DNA from: an uncultured Elusimicrobium sp.
GTDB taxonomy: Bacteria > Elusimicrobiota > Elusimicrobia > Elusimicrobiales > Elusimicrobiaceae
DNA: 54,703 nt
Assembly: GCA_902794125.1 (NCBI GenBank)
Contig: CADBFX010000013.1
Span: forward strand, 1 to 54,703
Direction of reading: 5' to 3'
The notes beneath the pieces were generated by a model, which made no database searches, had not been told where the DNA came from, and was given only the letters and a program-made list of their open reading frames with translations. Position numbers and translations under genes: made by a program. This document shows, piece after piece, positions 41,790-51,122 of the stretch (within the stretch, counting starts at the first letter, position 1; the number at the start of each line of letters is the position of its first letter).

Positions 41790-42839
41790 TTACTTAACCC
41801 CTTGTAACGCTTTTTCGCGCTTGGCCAGTTCGCGGTCGTGCGTAGCCATAATACGGACTAACTCTTCGTAAGAGGTTTTTTGCGGGTTCCAACCCAGTAC
41901 CGTTTTAGCTTTGGTCGGGTCCCCCCACAAATTATCAACATCCGTCGGACGGAACCATTTAGGACTAACACAAACTAACAGTTTTCTGGTTTTGGCATCA
42001 TACCCTTTTTCATCAAGGCCCTTACCTTCCCAGCGGATAGTAATGCCGTTGGCGGCAAAAGCTTTTTCGGTAAAATCACGCACCGTATGCTGCACCCCTG
42101 TGGCAATCACAAAATCGTCTGGTTTATCTTGTTGCATAATCAGCCACATGCACTCTACATAGTCTTTAGCATAACCCCAGTCGCGCAGGGAGTCCATATT
42201 CCCCAGCTCCAAATGGTCCTGGAGCCCCTCTGCAATACGTCCGGCGGCCAAGGTAATTTTGCGAGTAACAAACGTTTCGCCGCGGCGTTCGGATTCGTGA
42301 TTAAACAAAATCCCGTTCACTGCGAACATACCATAAGCCTCGCGATACTCTTTAATCATCCAAAACGCGTATTGCTTGGCAATAGCGTAAGGCGAATACG
42401 GGTGGAAAGGCGTGGTTTCTTTCTGCGGGACTTCTTCCACTTTTCCGTATAGTTCAGAAGTAGAGGCCTGATAGATTTTGCAAGTTTTGGCTATACCCGT
42501 AATGCGCATGGCTTCCAAGAGGCGGATGACGCCCAGTGCATCCACATCGCCGGAATATTCCGGAACGTCAAAAGACACTTGCACATGCGATTGAGCAGCC
42601 AAGTTGTAGATTTCATCCGGCCGAACTAAATTAAGCACGCGGATAAGAGAGGTGGAGTCCGCCAAATCCCCATCGTGTAGCGTAATGGCTTTTTTAGCGA
42701 TTAAATGGTCAATACGCGCCGTATTGGCTAGAGAAGCCCGGCGCACGATACCGTGCACATCATAGCCTTTTCCCAACAAAAACTCGGCCAAATAAGAACC
42801 GTCCTGCCCGGTAATCCCGGTAATAAGTGCTTTTTTCAT
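41790..42839 (-). CDS. gmd: GDP-mannose 4,6-dehydratase
   Basis: 349 residues. [98 protein letters not shown] and [21 protein letters not shown] are diagnostic. First enzyme of the GDP-L-fucose branch and first gene of the five-gene operon; AGGAAGG ribosome-binding site. Confidence 0.96.
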   Translation of the reverse strand: MKKALITGITGQDGSYLAEFLLGKGYDVHGIVRRASLANTARIDHLIAKKAITLHDGDLADSTSLIRVLNLVRPDEIYNLAAQSHVQVSFDVPEYSGDVDALGVIRLLEAMRITGIAKTCKIYQASTSELYGKVEEVPQKETTPFHPYSPYAIAKQYAFWMIKEYREAYGMFAVNGILFNHESERRGETFVTRKITLAAGRIAEGLQDHLELGNMDSLRDWGYAKDYVECMWLIMQQDKPDDFVIATGVQHTVRDFTEKAFAANGITIRWEGKGLDEKGYDAKTRKLLVCVSPKWFRPTDVDNLWGDPTKAKTVLGWNPQKTSYEELVRIMATHDRELAKREKALQGVK

Positions 42840-42882
42840 AAAATACCTTCCTAATAAATATGTACTTAATAATTATTCTACC

Positions 42883-43914
42883 TTATTTATTAGGCAAAAA
42901 ACTATGATTATTTAAGGATTTTTCTTCTATTGCGCGTTCCAGAGGCTCCACAATGTGTATATTCGCCCAGGCGGAAATGGAACGACCTATTTCTTTACGA
43001 AAATTTTTCAGCTCATTTAATGTACGTTTAGGATAGACGTCCTTTAATAATCTAGCACGGTTCTCATCAAACTTATTGATTATATCCAGCCGATCATTCC
43101 AAAGTTGCTCCGAAGAAAGATTCTGCTGATAATCGGCCGCCGCGAGTGGTTCTTGGCGCAGGCCGGCGGCAGGATCGTTTTCCGCTCCGCGCGAAAAAGA
43201 AAAAGTATCTAACTCGCTGTTATACTGTTGGGCGGAATCTACGCCCTCTAGCTCCTGCCGATAGGCGGCCAGGCGGCCAATAACTATGGGCAACTTATTG
43301 CCGTATGGACCGGAGTAATTTTTAAAGGTAGCATTGGTTCGGCGCAGTTTATCCAACAGCGTTTGCACCTGGTTAGAGGTTGTGGGCACTTGGGTAAACG
43401 AATCATCTTTAGTAACTTCGTAACAATAGCGCAACACCGCAGAAACCGAGGACGCCGGGTTAATATACAACTCCGGGAGAGTGGTTTGTTCGTTGGGTAA
43501 GGTTGAGGATTGCGGAGGATTGGACTCTGCTGGAGAGACCGGTAAGGCGTTTGCAACTTCCAGTGATCCGATAGGAGAAGGGACTTCTTCCCCCGGAGAT
43601 GACGAAGAGGTTGGCTCCTTACCGAAGCCAACCTGAACGTGAAGTGGTGGGAGAGGCTGAAACTCGTCAGGGTTTGTTTGATAGCGTTGGTATGTTTCGC
43701 ACACGCCAATGCAACGGTTGATTTCTTTCAATTTGCGGATATCCGTGGCGGCGGAATCGTCAAGCACGAACGCCTGGGCCAGTTGCTCCGTGCGAGTAGT
43801 CGGTTGTGGCAGAGGACCGGACAAGGAACACGTGGCGTACTGCCAGATGGCCTTTTCAAAAGAGTTGGGCGGCTGAGGCACCTGAATTTTATTTTGTTTG
43901 GAAAAATTGGGCAT
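42883..43914 (-). CDS. Unknown Pro/Ser-rich protein with two helical segments
   Basis: 343 residues, family not recognised. No signal peptide. Residues about 1-90 (FEKAIWQYATCSLSGPLPQPTTRTEQLAQAFVLDDSAATDIRKLKEINRCIGVCETYQRYQ) and 160-335 look helical; 92-150 is a disordered Pro/Ser/Glu linker (PTSSSSPGEEVPSPIGS). The two helical parts have related wording (TDIRKLKEINR..., TLLDKLRRTN...). AGGAGG ribosome-binding site. Located between gmd and the ATPase module, convergent with neither, so its partner is unclear. Confidence 0.5.
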   Translation of the reverse strand: MPNFSKQNKIQVPQPPNSFEKAIWQYATCSLSGPLPQPTTRTEQLAQAFVLDDSAATDIRKLKEINRCIGVCETYQRYQTNPDEFQPLPPLHVQVGFGKEPTSSSSPGEEVPSPIGSLEVANALPVSPAESNPPQSSTLPNEQTTLPELYINPASSVSAVLRYCYEVTKDDSFTQVPTTSNQVQTLLDKLRRTNATFKNYSGPYGNKLPIVIGRLAAYRQELEGVDSAQQYNSELDTFSFSRGAENDPAAGLRQEPLAAADYQQNLSSEQLWNDRLDIINKFDENRARLLKDVYPKRTLNELKNFRKEIGRSISAWANIHIVEPLERAIEEKSLNNHSFLPNK

Positions 43915-43955
43915 AAAACCCCTCCTGTAAAAGTATATTTTGCTACGGGAAGGGC

Positions 43956-43984
43956 TTGACTGCCGCTAGAACTTATAGTAAGAT
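43956..43984 (+). promoter_or_regulatory. Candidate promoter of a short RNA
   Basis: TTGACT (43956-43961) and TAAGAT (43979-43984) are 17 bp apart on the + strand, with a hairpin terminator 52 bp further and no supported reading frame between. Confidence 0.45.
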
Positions 43985-43990
43985 ATGTTT

Positions 43991-44066
43991 GCTTAGAACG
44001 CTTACTATGGGAGGCATAAAGCCCTTTAGTAGCAGGGTACAAATACTATGTATTTGTACCTTTTTT
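43991..44066 (+). ncRNA. Candidate small RNA of about 75 nt
   Basis: A promoter-like pair lies immediately upstream (43956-43984). The segment ends in a perfect 10-bp hairpin GGTACAAATA / TATTTGTACC with loop CTATG and T6 (44036-44066), a textbook intrinsic terminator. No known RNA family recognised. It runs antiparallel to the genes on both sides. Confidence 0.4.
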
Positions 44067-44365
44067 ATGGCCCAAATAGCTAGGCCAACGTATTTTATAA
44101 GAAATATAAAGAAAACTGTCAAGTTGATACAAATATCGACAAGAAGTATTTTTACGAGTTGTTGCAGAAAAATAAAAAAATGCAAATTACGACTGAAGGG
44201 AAGTATTCCCTACTTCGGACCTATCCCCAAAATAGGTCCAAAATGGCTAATCTTAGGAAGAACTGTGAGTTTATAATCAGAGGGAAAACAAAAAAGCGAC
44301 AAATTACAGTTAAATTACCAAGAGATAAACCAGTTGTACTGGCAAGATAGAAAAGTTGTAAACCT
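44067..44365. other. Intergenic region with tandem hairpins
   Basis: GGACCTAT (44218-44225) pairs with ATAGGTCC (44233-44240). Just before it, GAAGGGAAGTATTCCCTACTTC (44194-44215, with a 2-nt bulge) can also fold. They may belong to the 3' region of the leftward gene ending at 44366. Nothing else seen. Confidence 0.45.
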
Positions 44366-44917
44366 TCATTTTGGGAAGAAGTGAATTAGGTCACTCCATT
44401 CATAACGGACATATGGATGATCAACTCTGATGATAACATAACCTTGCTTTTCTTGAATCCTACAACTTGTATTGGCAATGTTTGTGTGCCGAAGTAATTT
44501 GCGATTACAAGATACTATCAACTGTTTTAAACTATATTGAGGGATCCTAACTTGTTCCAACTTTGCTAAGTTTAGAATATAATGAATAAAAGGCCGCGTA
44601 TACAAAATTTGTTTTTTCGCATGTGTAATTTTTTTCCCCTTCAACTCAATCAACATAATGCTTGCGTCAGACACACTAAACAACATATAATCACAGGAAT
44701 AATTATAATCAGGAAATATTTTTTTAATTCCTAAATTATCCGGCACACGAAAAACAAAAAATTCGCCATTTTCAGGCACACATAACCGCAACCACTTAAC
44801 AGCAGAATCAGTTGCAGTTTCCTTCAAACAAAAAGCTCTCCTTCCTCGAGCTACTGATTCTCTAACATGCAGAGAATCTTTAATGTGCGCCGTTAAAAAC
44901 TCACAAAGATTTTTCAT
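44366..44917 (-). CDS. Small PD-(D/E)XK-like protein, partner of the upstream ATPase
   Basis: 183 residues, family not recognised. YSCDYMLFSVSDASIMLIELKGKK gives Asp76, Glu91 and Lys93 in the D-x14-E-x-K arrangement of PD-(D/E)XK nucleases, flanked by predicted strands. A basic C-terminal part (YSLKQLIVSCNRKLLRHTN) follows. It starts 5 nt after the ATPase stop with no Shine-Dalgarno sequence of its own, so it is translationally coupled. Probably the effector subunit of a two-gene defence-type module; nuclease function is inferred from the motif only. Confidence 0.5.
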   Translation of the reverse strand: MKNLCEFLTAHIKDSLHVRESVARGRRAFCLKETATDSAVKWLRLCVPENGEFFVFRVPDNLGIKKIFPDYNYSCDYMLFSVSDASIMLIELKGKKITHAKKQILYTRPFIHYILNLAKLEQVRIPQYSLKQLIVSCNRKLLRHTNIANTSCRIQEKQGYVIIRVDHPYVRYEWSDLIHFFPK

Positions 44918-44922
44918 ACTAG

Positions 44923-46308
44923 TTATAAATCTTCTAATATTTCCATAATTTTGTCCGAAATAGCATTTGAATGATCAATAAATTTTTCAAAAGAAGTCAT
45001 ATCTAGTCCATATTCGTTTACTTCGGCCTTTTGGAGATCATGTCTAGAAGTTGTCATATATGCAGAAACATAATGAGGATCTAGCAATTCTCCTGAATAA
45101 TAATCTAATTCGCACTTAATTTTTTCATCCACAGTTTTTCCATTTCTCAAAATTCTGTTTAACATAATCAAATTATTGATTTCTCGTATAATAATTTCGC
45201 TGTGGGTTGTAATAAGCACCCTAATACCAGCCTGGACCAACTGAACCAGAAAGCGTGCCATTATGCGTTGTGCTTCTGGATGTAAATTCAATTCGGGTTC
45301 ATCTATTAACAAAAAATCTGTAGGAGTAGCTTGATATTTAAGATATATTTCAAACAAAAATAATGATTTAGAAGCAGATGATGATAAATGTAACGGGACC
45401 TCAATCCTTCCCTGATCTTGGGAAAAGGAAATCGAATCTTTGGTTATATCAAACTGGCCGTTAATCAATTGCTCCCATAATTTAAATAAGACACCATATT
45501 GTTCTTTATTTTTCCATAAAAAACTACTATTCTTATACTCTCCCACGTCCCTAATAGTTGAGATATTTGTTTTAATAGGAAGAGCGTATTTTGAAATAGA
45601 TTTATCCAGTTGTTCCCATAATTGATATTTATTACTTGGAAGCGTTTTATCCACCAATAAATCAACCAAAGCACTACGAGTAGAGTCTAATTCCTTATAA
45701 AATAAAGAGATCCCCGTACGCTCACTGGTAATAGCTATAGGATTAATCCATTGTGAAAGCATGTTCTGTAAAGCCATATCAAAAAAAGAGGCACTGGCAA
45801 TGCGAGTCGTTAGGACAGCGAGTGACTTTGCTTTTTGTCCATCTACGGCCAACGTCCAAATGAGTTTATTCCCTTTACTTTCAGTCCAAATGACAATTTT
45901 CCCCTTAGCATCCACAAAAGAAATTTCTATTTTTCCTTTTTTAGACTGATCTTGTAGGAACTTAAACAGATTCGCCCCATCTAATTCAAATGAACAAGTT
46001 GTTTCCTTAAATAGATCTGGCGAAGAAGCAAAAAAACGCCCCAACTGACGTTGAATGTGAGGCATCATTTTTTGAATTTTGGAAATCAAAAATTCCTTCG
46101 TAATTTCTAATTGCCCCTTTTCGTTTAAATCGCGTGTAGAAATATGCAAATCCGAGAAAGATTTGAATAATATAAACAGAAAATAACTCAAATAAGTTTT
46201 TCCCGTATTATTTTTTCCCGCAATAATTGTCAACGGCCCTATATCCAACGATGCCTCGTTTAAAAAGCCCAAGTGAGAAATATTAATTCTAATCATAGAT
46301 TGATTCAT
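44923..46308 (-). CDS. ABC/OLD-like AAA ATPase (AAA_15/21 type)
   Basis: 461 residues from the ATG at 46308. INISHLGFLNEASLDIGPLTIIAGKNNTGKTYLSYFLFIL gives the RecF/OLD-like N-terminus and Walker A; LHLSSSASKSLFLFEIYLKYQ is the signature region; TDFLLIDEPELNLHPEAQRIMARFL is Walker B with D-loop; VLITTHSEIIIREI is the switch His. The middle (about 110-290) is a family-specific insert and no TOPRIM nuclease domain follows, unlike OLD or GajA proteins. TATAAT lies exactly 6 nt before the ATG and no Shine-Dalgarno sequence is seen. Coupled to a PD-(D/E)XK-like gene. Confidence 0.8.
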   Translation of the reverse strand: MNQSMIRINISHLGFLNEASLDIGPLTIIAGKNNTGKTYLSYFLFILFKSFSDLHISTRDLNEKGQLEITKEFLISKIQKMMPHIQRQLGRFFASSPDLFKETTCSFELDGANLFKFLQDQSKKGKIEISFVDAKGKIVIWTESKGNKLIWTLAVDGQKAKSLAVLTTRIASASFFDMALQNMLSQWINPIAITSERTGISLFYKELDSTRSALVDLLVDKTLPSNKYQLWEQLDKSISKYALPIKTNISTIRDVGEYKNSSFLWKNKEQYGVLFKLWEQLINGQFDITKDSISFSQDQGRIEVPLHLSSSASKSLFLFEIYLKYQATPTDFLLIDEPELNLHPEAQRIMARFLVQLVQAGIRVLITTHSEIIIREINNLIMLNRILRNGKTVDEKIKCELDYYSGELLDPHYVSAYMTTSRHDLQKAEVNEYGLDMTSFEKFIDHSNAISDKIMEILEDL

Positions 46309-46524
46309 GCTCTTATTATACATTAAATTAAAAACGGACATCCAATCTGTTATAAAAATAATATATAGATTTTTCTGTTTCAACAAGCCCACAGTTACGG
46401 AACTATAAAAACATACACCGCCTTTTTGAGAAAAAACACATGTTAGATATTCCCAGTTTCAATAATATTGTGGTGGTCCTGGGATTTATGTTCCATTAGT
46501 ATGAAATAACTATTTTTAATTTCG

Positions 46525-48078
46525 CTAAACACTACTATTTGTTTGTTCCTTTGGTGCAAATAACTTTTTTGTATAAATCATTAGTTGATGCATTGGTTGA
46601 AAAATCAAGTTCTTTTCATATGCATTGCAGGCTAAACACCACATTATAATGGCATAAACAAGGATCAGTAAAATCCCGTGCCAAATAAAATTAAACCATT
46701 CTGTTTTCAACGGTAAACACATAAAAATTAACCAAGTAACCAAAGCACTAATGGAAACCGGAACAATTAATTTAGCAATATGCATAAAAAAAGTTTTTAT
46801 ATCTATGCCAAGATACCAATAATACCAATTCATAGCAATGCCTGGCCCCAACCACAAACAAATTGCAGTTGATGTAGCACATCCAATTTCCCCATATAGT
46901 TTGGCAAGTGGTATAGCCAACGTAATATTTAACACAGCCATTACGACATATACATATGCGCGAAAAGCATGTTTTTTCATGGCTTGTAAAGTAGGAATTC
47001 CTACGCTTTGAGTAACATCAAAAAGATAGCCAACCATAATGATGAGCACTAACCAATAAACCAATTCATATCCGTGCCCGATCCACAACAATAAAAAAAT
47101 CTTTCCTAGAAAAATGAAACCAATTAACAGCAACATAAATAACATAAATTGTAAACGGCCCAACTTACAGAATAAGGAATTGATACTATTGAGCCCTTGT
47201 TGAGTGGCTATACTGGCAGATAATTTTGGAAGAAATACGCCTCCCATTGTAGTCGGCATAAAACTAACAAACATTGCAACTTGCATTGCTATTGCATAAA
47301 TAGCTACCGCAATAGGGCCAATTACTGCTCCTAGAATTAGTTGACCTGAACGCCAATATATCTGATCTATCAGCATATGTAAAAAAACAAAAATAGAAAA
47401 TCCTATTAATTCTTTAAAGAATGGAGTGTATGTTAATTGCAAATGGAAAGACAGATGTAAATTTCGTTTACAATACCAATAATTTATTCCAACAACGGCC
47501 CAAAGGCATATAGTTTGTGCTAACGCTATATTTAAGACATTAGAATGCCATGCTAACAACCCCCAAACCAGCAAAGGCTGTATAATTACTTGCAACAAAT
47601 TAAGGCCTCGCAAAAATAAAAATCGCTCGTGTGCATTAATAACAGATGTAAATATATTTGATTGTATAAGTACGGCAACATTGATAAGCATAATCATATA
47701 GATCTGTTTAGCTACACCGAGCTCATTAATGGATAAAGTATGAGAATAAATATTATCTATACAAAAATAAAATACTAGACCGAAGAAAAAAAGAACTACC
47801 GATACAATGCAATAAATCGTATGCGAGGTAGCAATAATAGTGTTCATTTCTTTTGTATTATTTATGGCCAATGCACGAGATATATATCGCGTGGTTGTAT
47901 TCGCAAGACCAAATTCCATAATTGACAAATAAGCAATCGCCGAGCCCATCAATTGATAAATTCCATATTGTGCTGGCGTTAAATAATGAAACAACATAGG
48001 AAGATAAATCAAACCCACAAGAGCTTGAATACCTGTTGACATATAAGATAAAACGATTCCGAGTTTTCGTTCGTTCAT
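46525..48078 (-). CDS. Wzx-type polysaccharide flippase
   Basis: 517 residues, about 12-14 hydrophobic helices (IVLSYMSTGIQALVGLIYLPMLFHYL, YGIYQLMGSAIAYLSIMEFGLANTTTRYIS, FSIFVFLHMLIDQIYWRSGQLILGAVIGPIAVAIYAIAMQV). Fits the MATE-like oligosaccharide flippase family that moves lipid-linked repeat units across the inner membrane. End of the glycan locus on the - strand. Confidence 0.87.
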   Translation of the reverse strand: MNERKLGIVLSYMSTGIQALVGLIYLPMLFHYLTPAQYGIYQLMGSAIAYLSIMEFGLANTTTRYISRALAINNTKEMNTIIATSHTIYCIVSVVLFFFGLVFYFCIDNIYSHTLSINELGVAKQIYMIMLINVAVLIQSNIFTSVINAHERFLFLRGLNLLQVIIQPLLVWGLLAWHSNVLNIALAQTICLWAVVGINYWYCKRNLHLSFHLQLTYTPFFKELIGFSIFVFLHMLIDQIYWRSGQLILGAVIGPIAVAIYAIAMQVAMFVSFMPTTMGGVFLPKLSASIATQQGLNSINSLFCKLGRLQFMLFMLLLIGFIFLGKIFLLLWIGHGYELVYWLVLIIMVGYLFDVTQSVGIPTLQAMKKHAFRAYVYVVMAVLNITLAIPLAKLYGEIGCATSTAICLWLGPGIAMNWYYWYLGIDIKTFFMHIAKLIVPVSISALVTWLIFMCLPLKTEWFNFIWHGILLILVYAIIMWCLACNAYEKNLIFQPMHQLMIYTKKLFAPKEQTNSSV

Positions 48079-48139
48079 AATTCTTTTAAACCCTTATATT
48101 TTCACCTCTGGACGTGTGAAGAATATACCTCCCCATTTT

Positions 48140-49036
48140 TTAAATCTTTTTATAGTCTCCTTTATAAAAATATAATAGAACGGCCAAGGGGAAAACAAGC
48201 CACATATAAAAAGGTCTCCCCGTATGATTGGCAATCTTTTTGAGTGACCACTTTATTCTTATTCCAAAACGCCAACAGGCACACATCATACGCAACTGGA
48301 CTAGCATATTAACTGGTGGACAGAAAAACGCTTTGTAATACTCAAAAGTGCCCAAGGGATTGCGCGCTAATAAAGAATCCACATTATGTGTCAGACCATC
48401 TTGCAAATAGGCACCTTGATAAAGGGCAAGGTTTCTATACACCATCTGATAGGATTTTGCCACAAACATCCATAAACCAATTTCTGTCAAAAAATGCTCG
48501 TTTGAGAAAATTGGGAACTGGTAAGATTGGAAAATGGACGAACGTATAACTTCAAATTGGTCACCATGTATCTGTTGGTTAATACGATAATGGATATGAT
48601 CACTTATGTAAGTATCCTTTGGAGCTGACATCGAAATTAATGTTCCATTTGGAAATTGCCTCTGGTAGCTCAGACCTCCAATATGAGAATTTTGTTTATA
48701 AAGTAGCCAGTCCTGCTCAATAATTTGGGTAGCCTGGGAGAGCAAAGTATCATCACTATCCACAATTGCTACTAATTCCCCTTTGATATAGGGATGCGAA
48801 AAATTAAGAGCTGTATGTTTTCCACCATTGTCTTTTTTGTAGTAATCAATGGCAAAAGATTCTTGTTTTAATGAACGGATATACGCTTCTGTTCCATCTG
48901 TACTTCCATCATCAATAATAAGCCACTGAAAATTAAAACAGATTTGTGCACATAAACTTTTATAAAGCTGTGGTAACGTATGCTTTCTGTTATAGGTGGG
49001 AGTTAAGATCGTTAAGAAACAAGTAGAAAATTTCAT
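48140..49036 (-). CDS. Family 2 glycosyltransferase
   Basis: About 298 residues from the ATG at 49036, which overlaps the upstream stop as TAATG with a GGGAGC ribosome-binding site; an earlier frame reaches 49078. LTILTPTYNRKHTLPQLYKSL, WLIIDDGSTDGTEAYI and VAIVDSDDTLLSQATQII are the GT-A motifs, with DSDD as the metal-binding site. Acceptor unknown. Confidence 0.85.
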   Translation of the reverse strand: MKFSTCFLTILTPTYNRKHTLPQLYKSLCAQICFNFQWLIIDDGSTDGTEAYIRSLKQESFAIDYYKKDNGGKHTALNFSHPYIKGELVAIVDSDDTLLSQATQIIEQDWLLYKQNSHIGGLSYQRQFPNGTLISMSAPKDTYISDHIHYRINQQIHGDQFEVIRSSIFQSYQFPIFSNEHFLTEIGLWMFVAKSYQMVYRNLALYQGAYLQDGLTHNVDSLLARNPLGTFEYYKAFFCPPVNMLVQLRMMCACWRFGIRIKWSLKKIANHTGRPFYMWLVFPLAVLLYFYKGDYKKI

Positions 49037-49863
49037 TATTTGCTCCCATGATATTGATGATACTTGAGATGTTTCCATAATAATGTGAAAATGCCCCGCA
49101 TGCCTTTAAACTTAAAAGTACCCATCAAAACAGCCGCATAATTAGCCATAATCACTGGTAAAAAACGATATAGTTTTAAACGCAAACTGAAAATATATTT
49201 CTCTTGCTCTCCCCACCAAGAAGCACTAAAATGATGTATTGTACGAGTTTCAGGGGACAGAGAACAAAAATGTGTAGCAGAATCTATAGGGCAAAAATAA
49301 GCTGCTGGATATATGTAAATACCACCCACATATTGGATGCCAAACTGATTTTTAAGTCCATATTTTTTTAACAAAGTGGTGGTAGAGGTTACTACTGTAG
49401 TCAGATCCAAGCTGCCATCTCTTTGCAAAAAATGTCGTTTTTGATAGGTTTCCAATATTTCTTTATATATTTTTAAACCTGGATTGGCTGCTATCCCTAA
49501 CCCTGGATTCACAGAAATATTTTCCTGATTAGAAGATTTCTCCAACCCCATAAATGGTCCTTTTTCAATAATATCATCTACGGATTGAATAACTTCTACA
49601 TCAGTATCAAAATAGACTCCCCCTTGTTCATACAAAATTTTAAAGCGTGCATAATCACTCACAAAAGCCCATTTTCGGGATTCGTATGCTTCTTGAACAT
49701 ACTCACAACACCCACGGATATCCAAGTTACTTTCATTCCAACATATAATTTCATAATCTGGTAAAAACTTTCGCCAACTAGCTATACATCTTAGGGCCAA
49801 TGTGGGCAACGGATTTCCTCCAAACCAACAATAATGAATTTTATGAGGAATAGATACTTTCAT
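49036..49863 (-). CDS. Family 32-like glycosyltransferase
   Basis: 275 residues. IPHKIHYCWFGGNPLP, SWRKFLPDYEIICWNESNLD and WAFVSDYARFKILYEQGGVYFDTDVEVIQSVD (DxD) fit GT32, the OCH1/capsular polysaccharide mannosyl/galactosyltransferase group. Tightly packed: its start overlaps the preceding stop by 4 bp. Confidence 0.87.
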   Translation of the reverse strand: MKVSIPHKIHYCWFGGNPLPTLALRCIASWRKFLPDYEIICWNESNLDIRGCCEYVQEAYESRKWAFVSDYARFKILYEQGGVYFDTDVEVIQSVDDIIEKGPFMGLEKSSNQENISVNPGLGIAANPGLKIYKEILETYQKRHFLQRDGSLDLTTVVTSTTTLLKKYGLKNQFGIQYVGGIYIYPAAYFCPIDSATHFCSLSPETRTIHHFSASWWGEQEKYIFSLRLKLYRFLPVIMANYAAVLMGTFKFKGMRGIFTLLWKHLKYHQYHGSK

Positions 49864-51122
49864 AATATCTCCTGTTGATCAAAAGATGGGCCAATCCGTT
49901 GATCTAAACATGAATTACCTACAGCTACAAGTAATATTACCATACAAAAGGTATCCACTGACAAATAGGCCCCTGTTGAAACATAAATCCCTAAAATAGC
50001 AACAGTAATAAGCCCCCATAACGGGTTTGATTTGAGTTTACCAGCAAGTAGACTAATTAATGGCAAAACAAATAATAAAGCACTCAAGCCGAAATGTACT
50101 ATAACCCCCGCCAATGAATTATGCATTGCACTATATAAGCCAACGATGCCAACAGCATCCACATTACCTTCTTGACCAATTCCTCTACCTAATAGCGGAT
50201 AGTATTGTAGTGTTTTTTTCACATATAACCATTGAGAAGTAATACGTTCATAACCAGAAGAATTTTCTATTCCAATTTCATGAATTCGTTGGACCGGTGC
50301 TAGGACTTGCGTAAAATATGCCATGCCAACAATTCCACCTGCAACGACTAACATAAATAATACTTTGATTAAAATGTTTTTTCTCATAATGAACTGATAA
50401 AAAAATAACAATGTTAACGCAATTAACATACAAGAAGCACTTAACGAAATAAAGACAGATAGTAAATTCAATATTCCAAAAAAAGCAAATTCACGACGTG
50501 TTAAAATTGTTCTTTCAGCAACAAATAAAGTGGTAATTGATGTAATTGTTACCAACCCAAAAAAAGAGGGCTCATGATAAACCGAAAACGTACGATATAA
50601 TCCATTAGTCATATCAAATACATTTTTATGAAATTGAAAAACCCCAAATACATCCTGTAAAAAAAAGACATTAAAAAGGTTCATACAGAAGAATTGAATA
50701 ACACCCAATATTTGAGCAAAGGCAATAGTCTTTAATAATAGACGTAAATAATACGTATGATTTCGCTTAAATTCCCGTAAAAATTTGGGAAATACAAAAA
50801 TTAAAAAAGTTACTAAAAAGAGATAACCAATATAACTCTTCAACCATTCCCCTTTATCTCCAATACGATACAAACATAAACACGGTAAAACAATTAAAAG
50901 GATTCCCGCAAATAATCTTTTGAGTTTTATGTGAATTCCCGTAACAATAATTGCTAATAAAAAAATTATATGATCTAACTTAAACGGTGCCCCCATCACA
51001 TCAAATATCTTAATATTCTCGCATAGCACACCAATAATAATTAAAGAAATAATCCAAGGCCAAGGCTGAATTACGAAAGAGTTTCTACTCATATGATTAG
51101 TTATAGATTTAGTTTTCTTCAT
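49860..51122 (-). CDS. Wzy/O-antigen-polymerase-like membrane protein
   Basis: 420 residues, about ten membrane helices. The large periplasmic-loop region contains SSGYERITSQWLYVKKTLQYYPLLGRGIGQEGNVDAVGIVGLYSAMHNSLAGVIVHFG, typical of the O-antigen polymerase/ligase superfamily (RYxxW-like loop, GxG, HNxxL). Whether it is polymerase or ligase cannot be decided from sequence. Confidence 0.8.
   Translation of the reverse strand: MKKTKSITNHMSRNSFVIQPWPWIISLIIIGVLCENIKIFDVMGAPFKLDHIIFLLAIIVTGIHIKLKRLFAGILLIVLPCLCLYRIGDKGEWLKSYIGYLFLVTFLIFVFPKFLREFKRNHTYYLRLLLKTIAFAQILGVIQFFCMNLFNVFFLQDVFGVFQFHKNVFDMTNGLYRTFSVYHEPSFFGLVTITSITTLFVAERTILTRREFAFFGILNLLSVFISLSASCMLIALTLLFFYQFIMRKNILIKVLFMLVVAGGIVGMAYFTQVLAPVQRIHEIGIENSSGYERITSQWLYVKKTLQYYPLLGRGIGQEGNVDAVGIVGLYSAMHNSLAGVIVHFGLSALLFVLPLISLLAGKLKSNPLWGLITVAILGIYVSTGAYLSVDTFCMVILLVAVGNSCLDQRIGPSFDQQEIL

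Noticed and set aside
43956-44276. Open frame of 106 codons across the possible small RNA
   Set aside because: Its start overlaps the -35 box, and it crosses a strong terminator hairpin.
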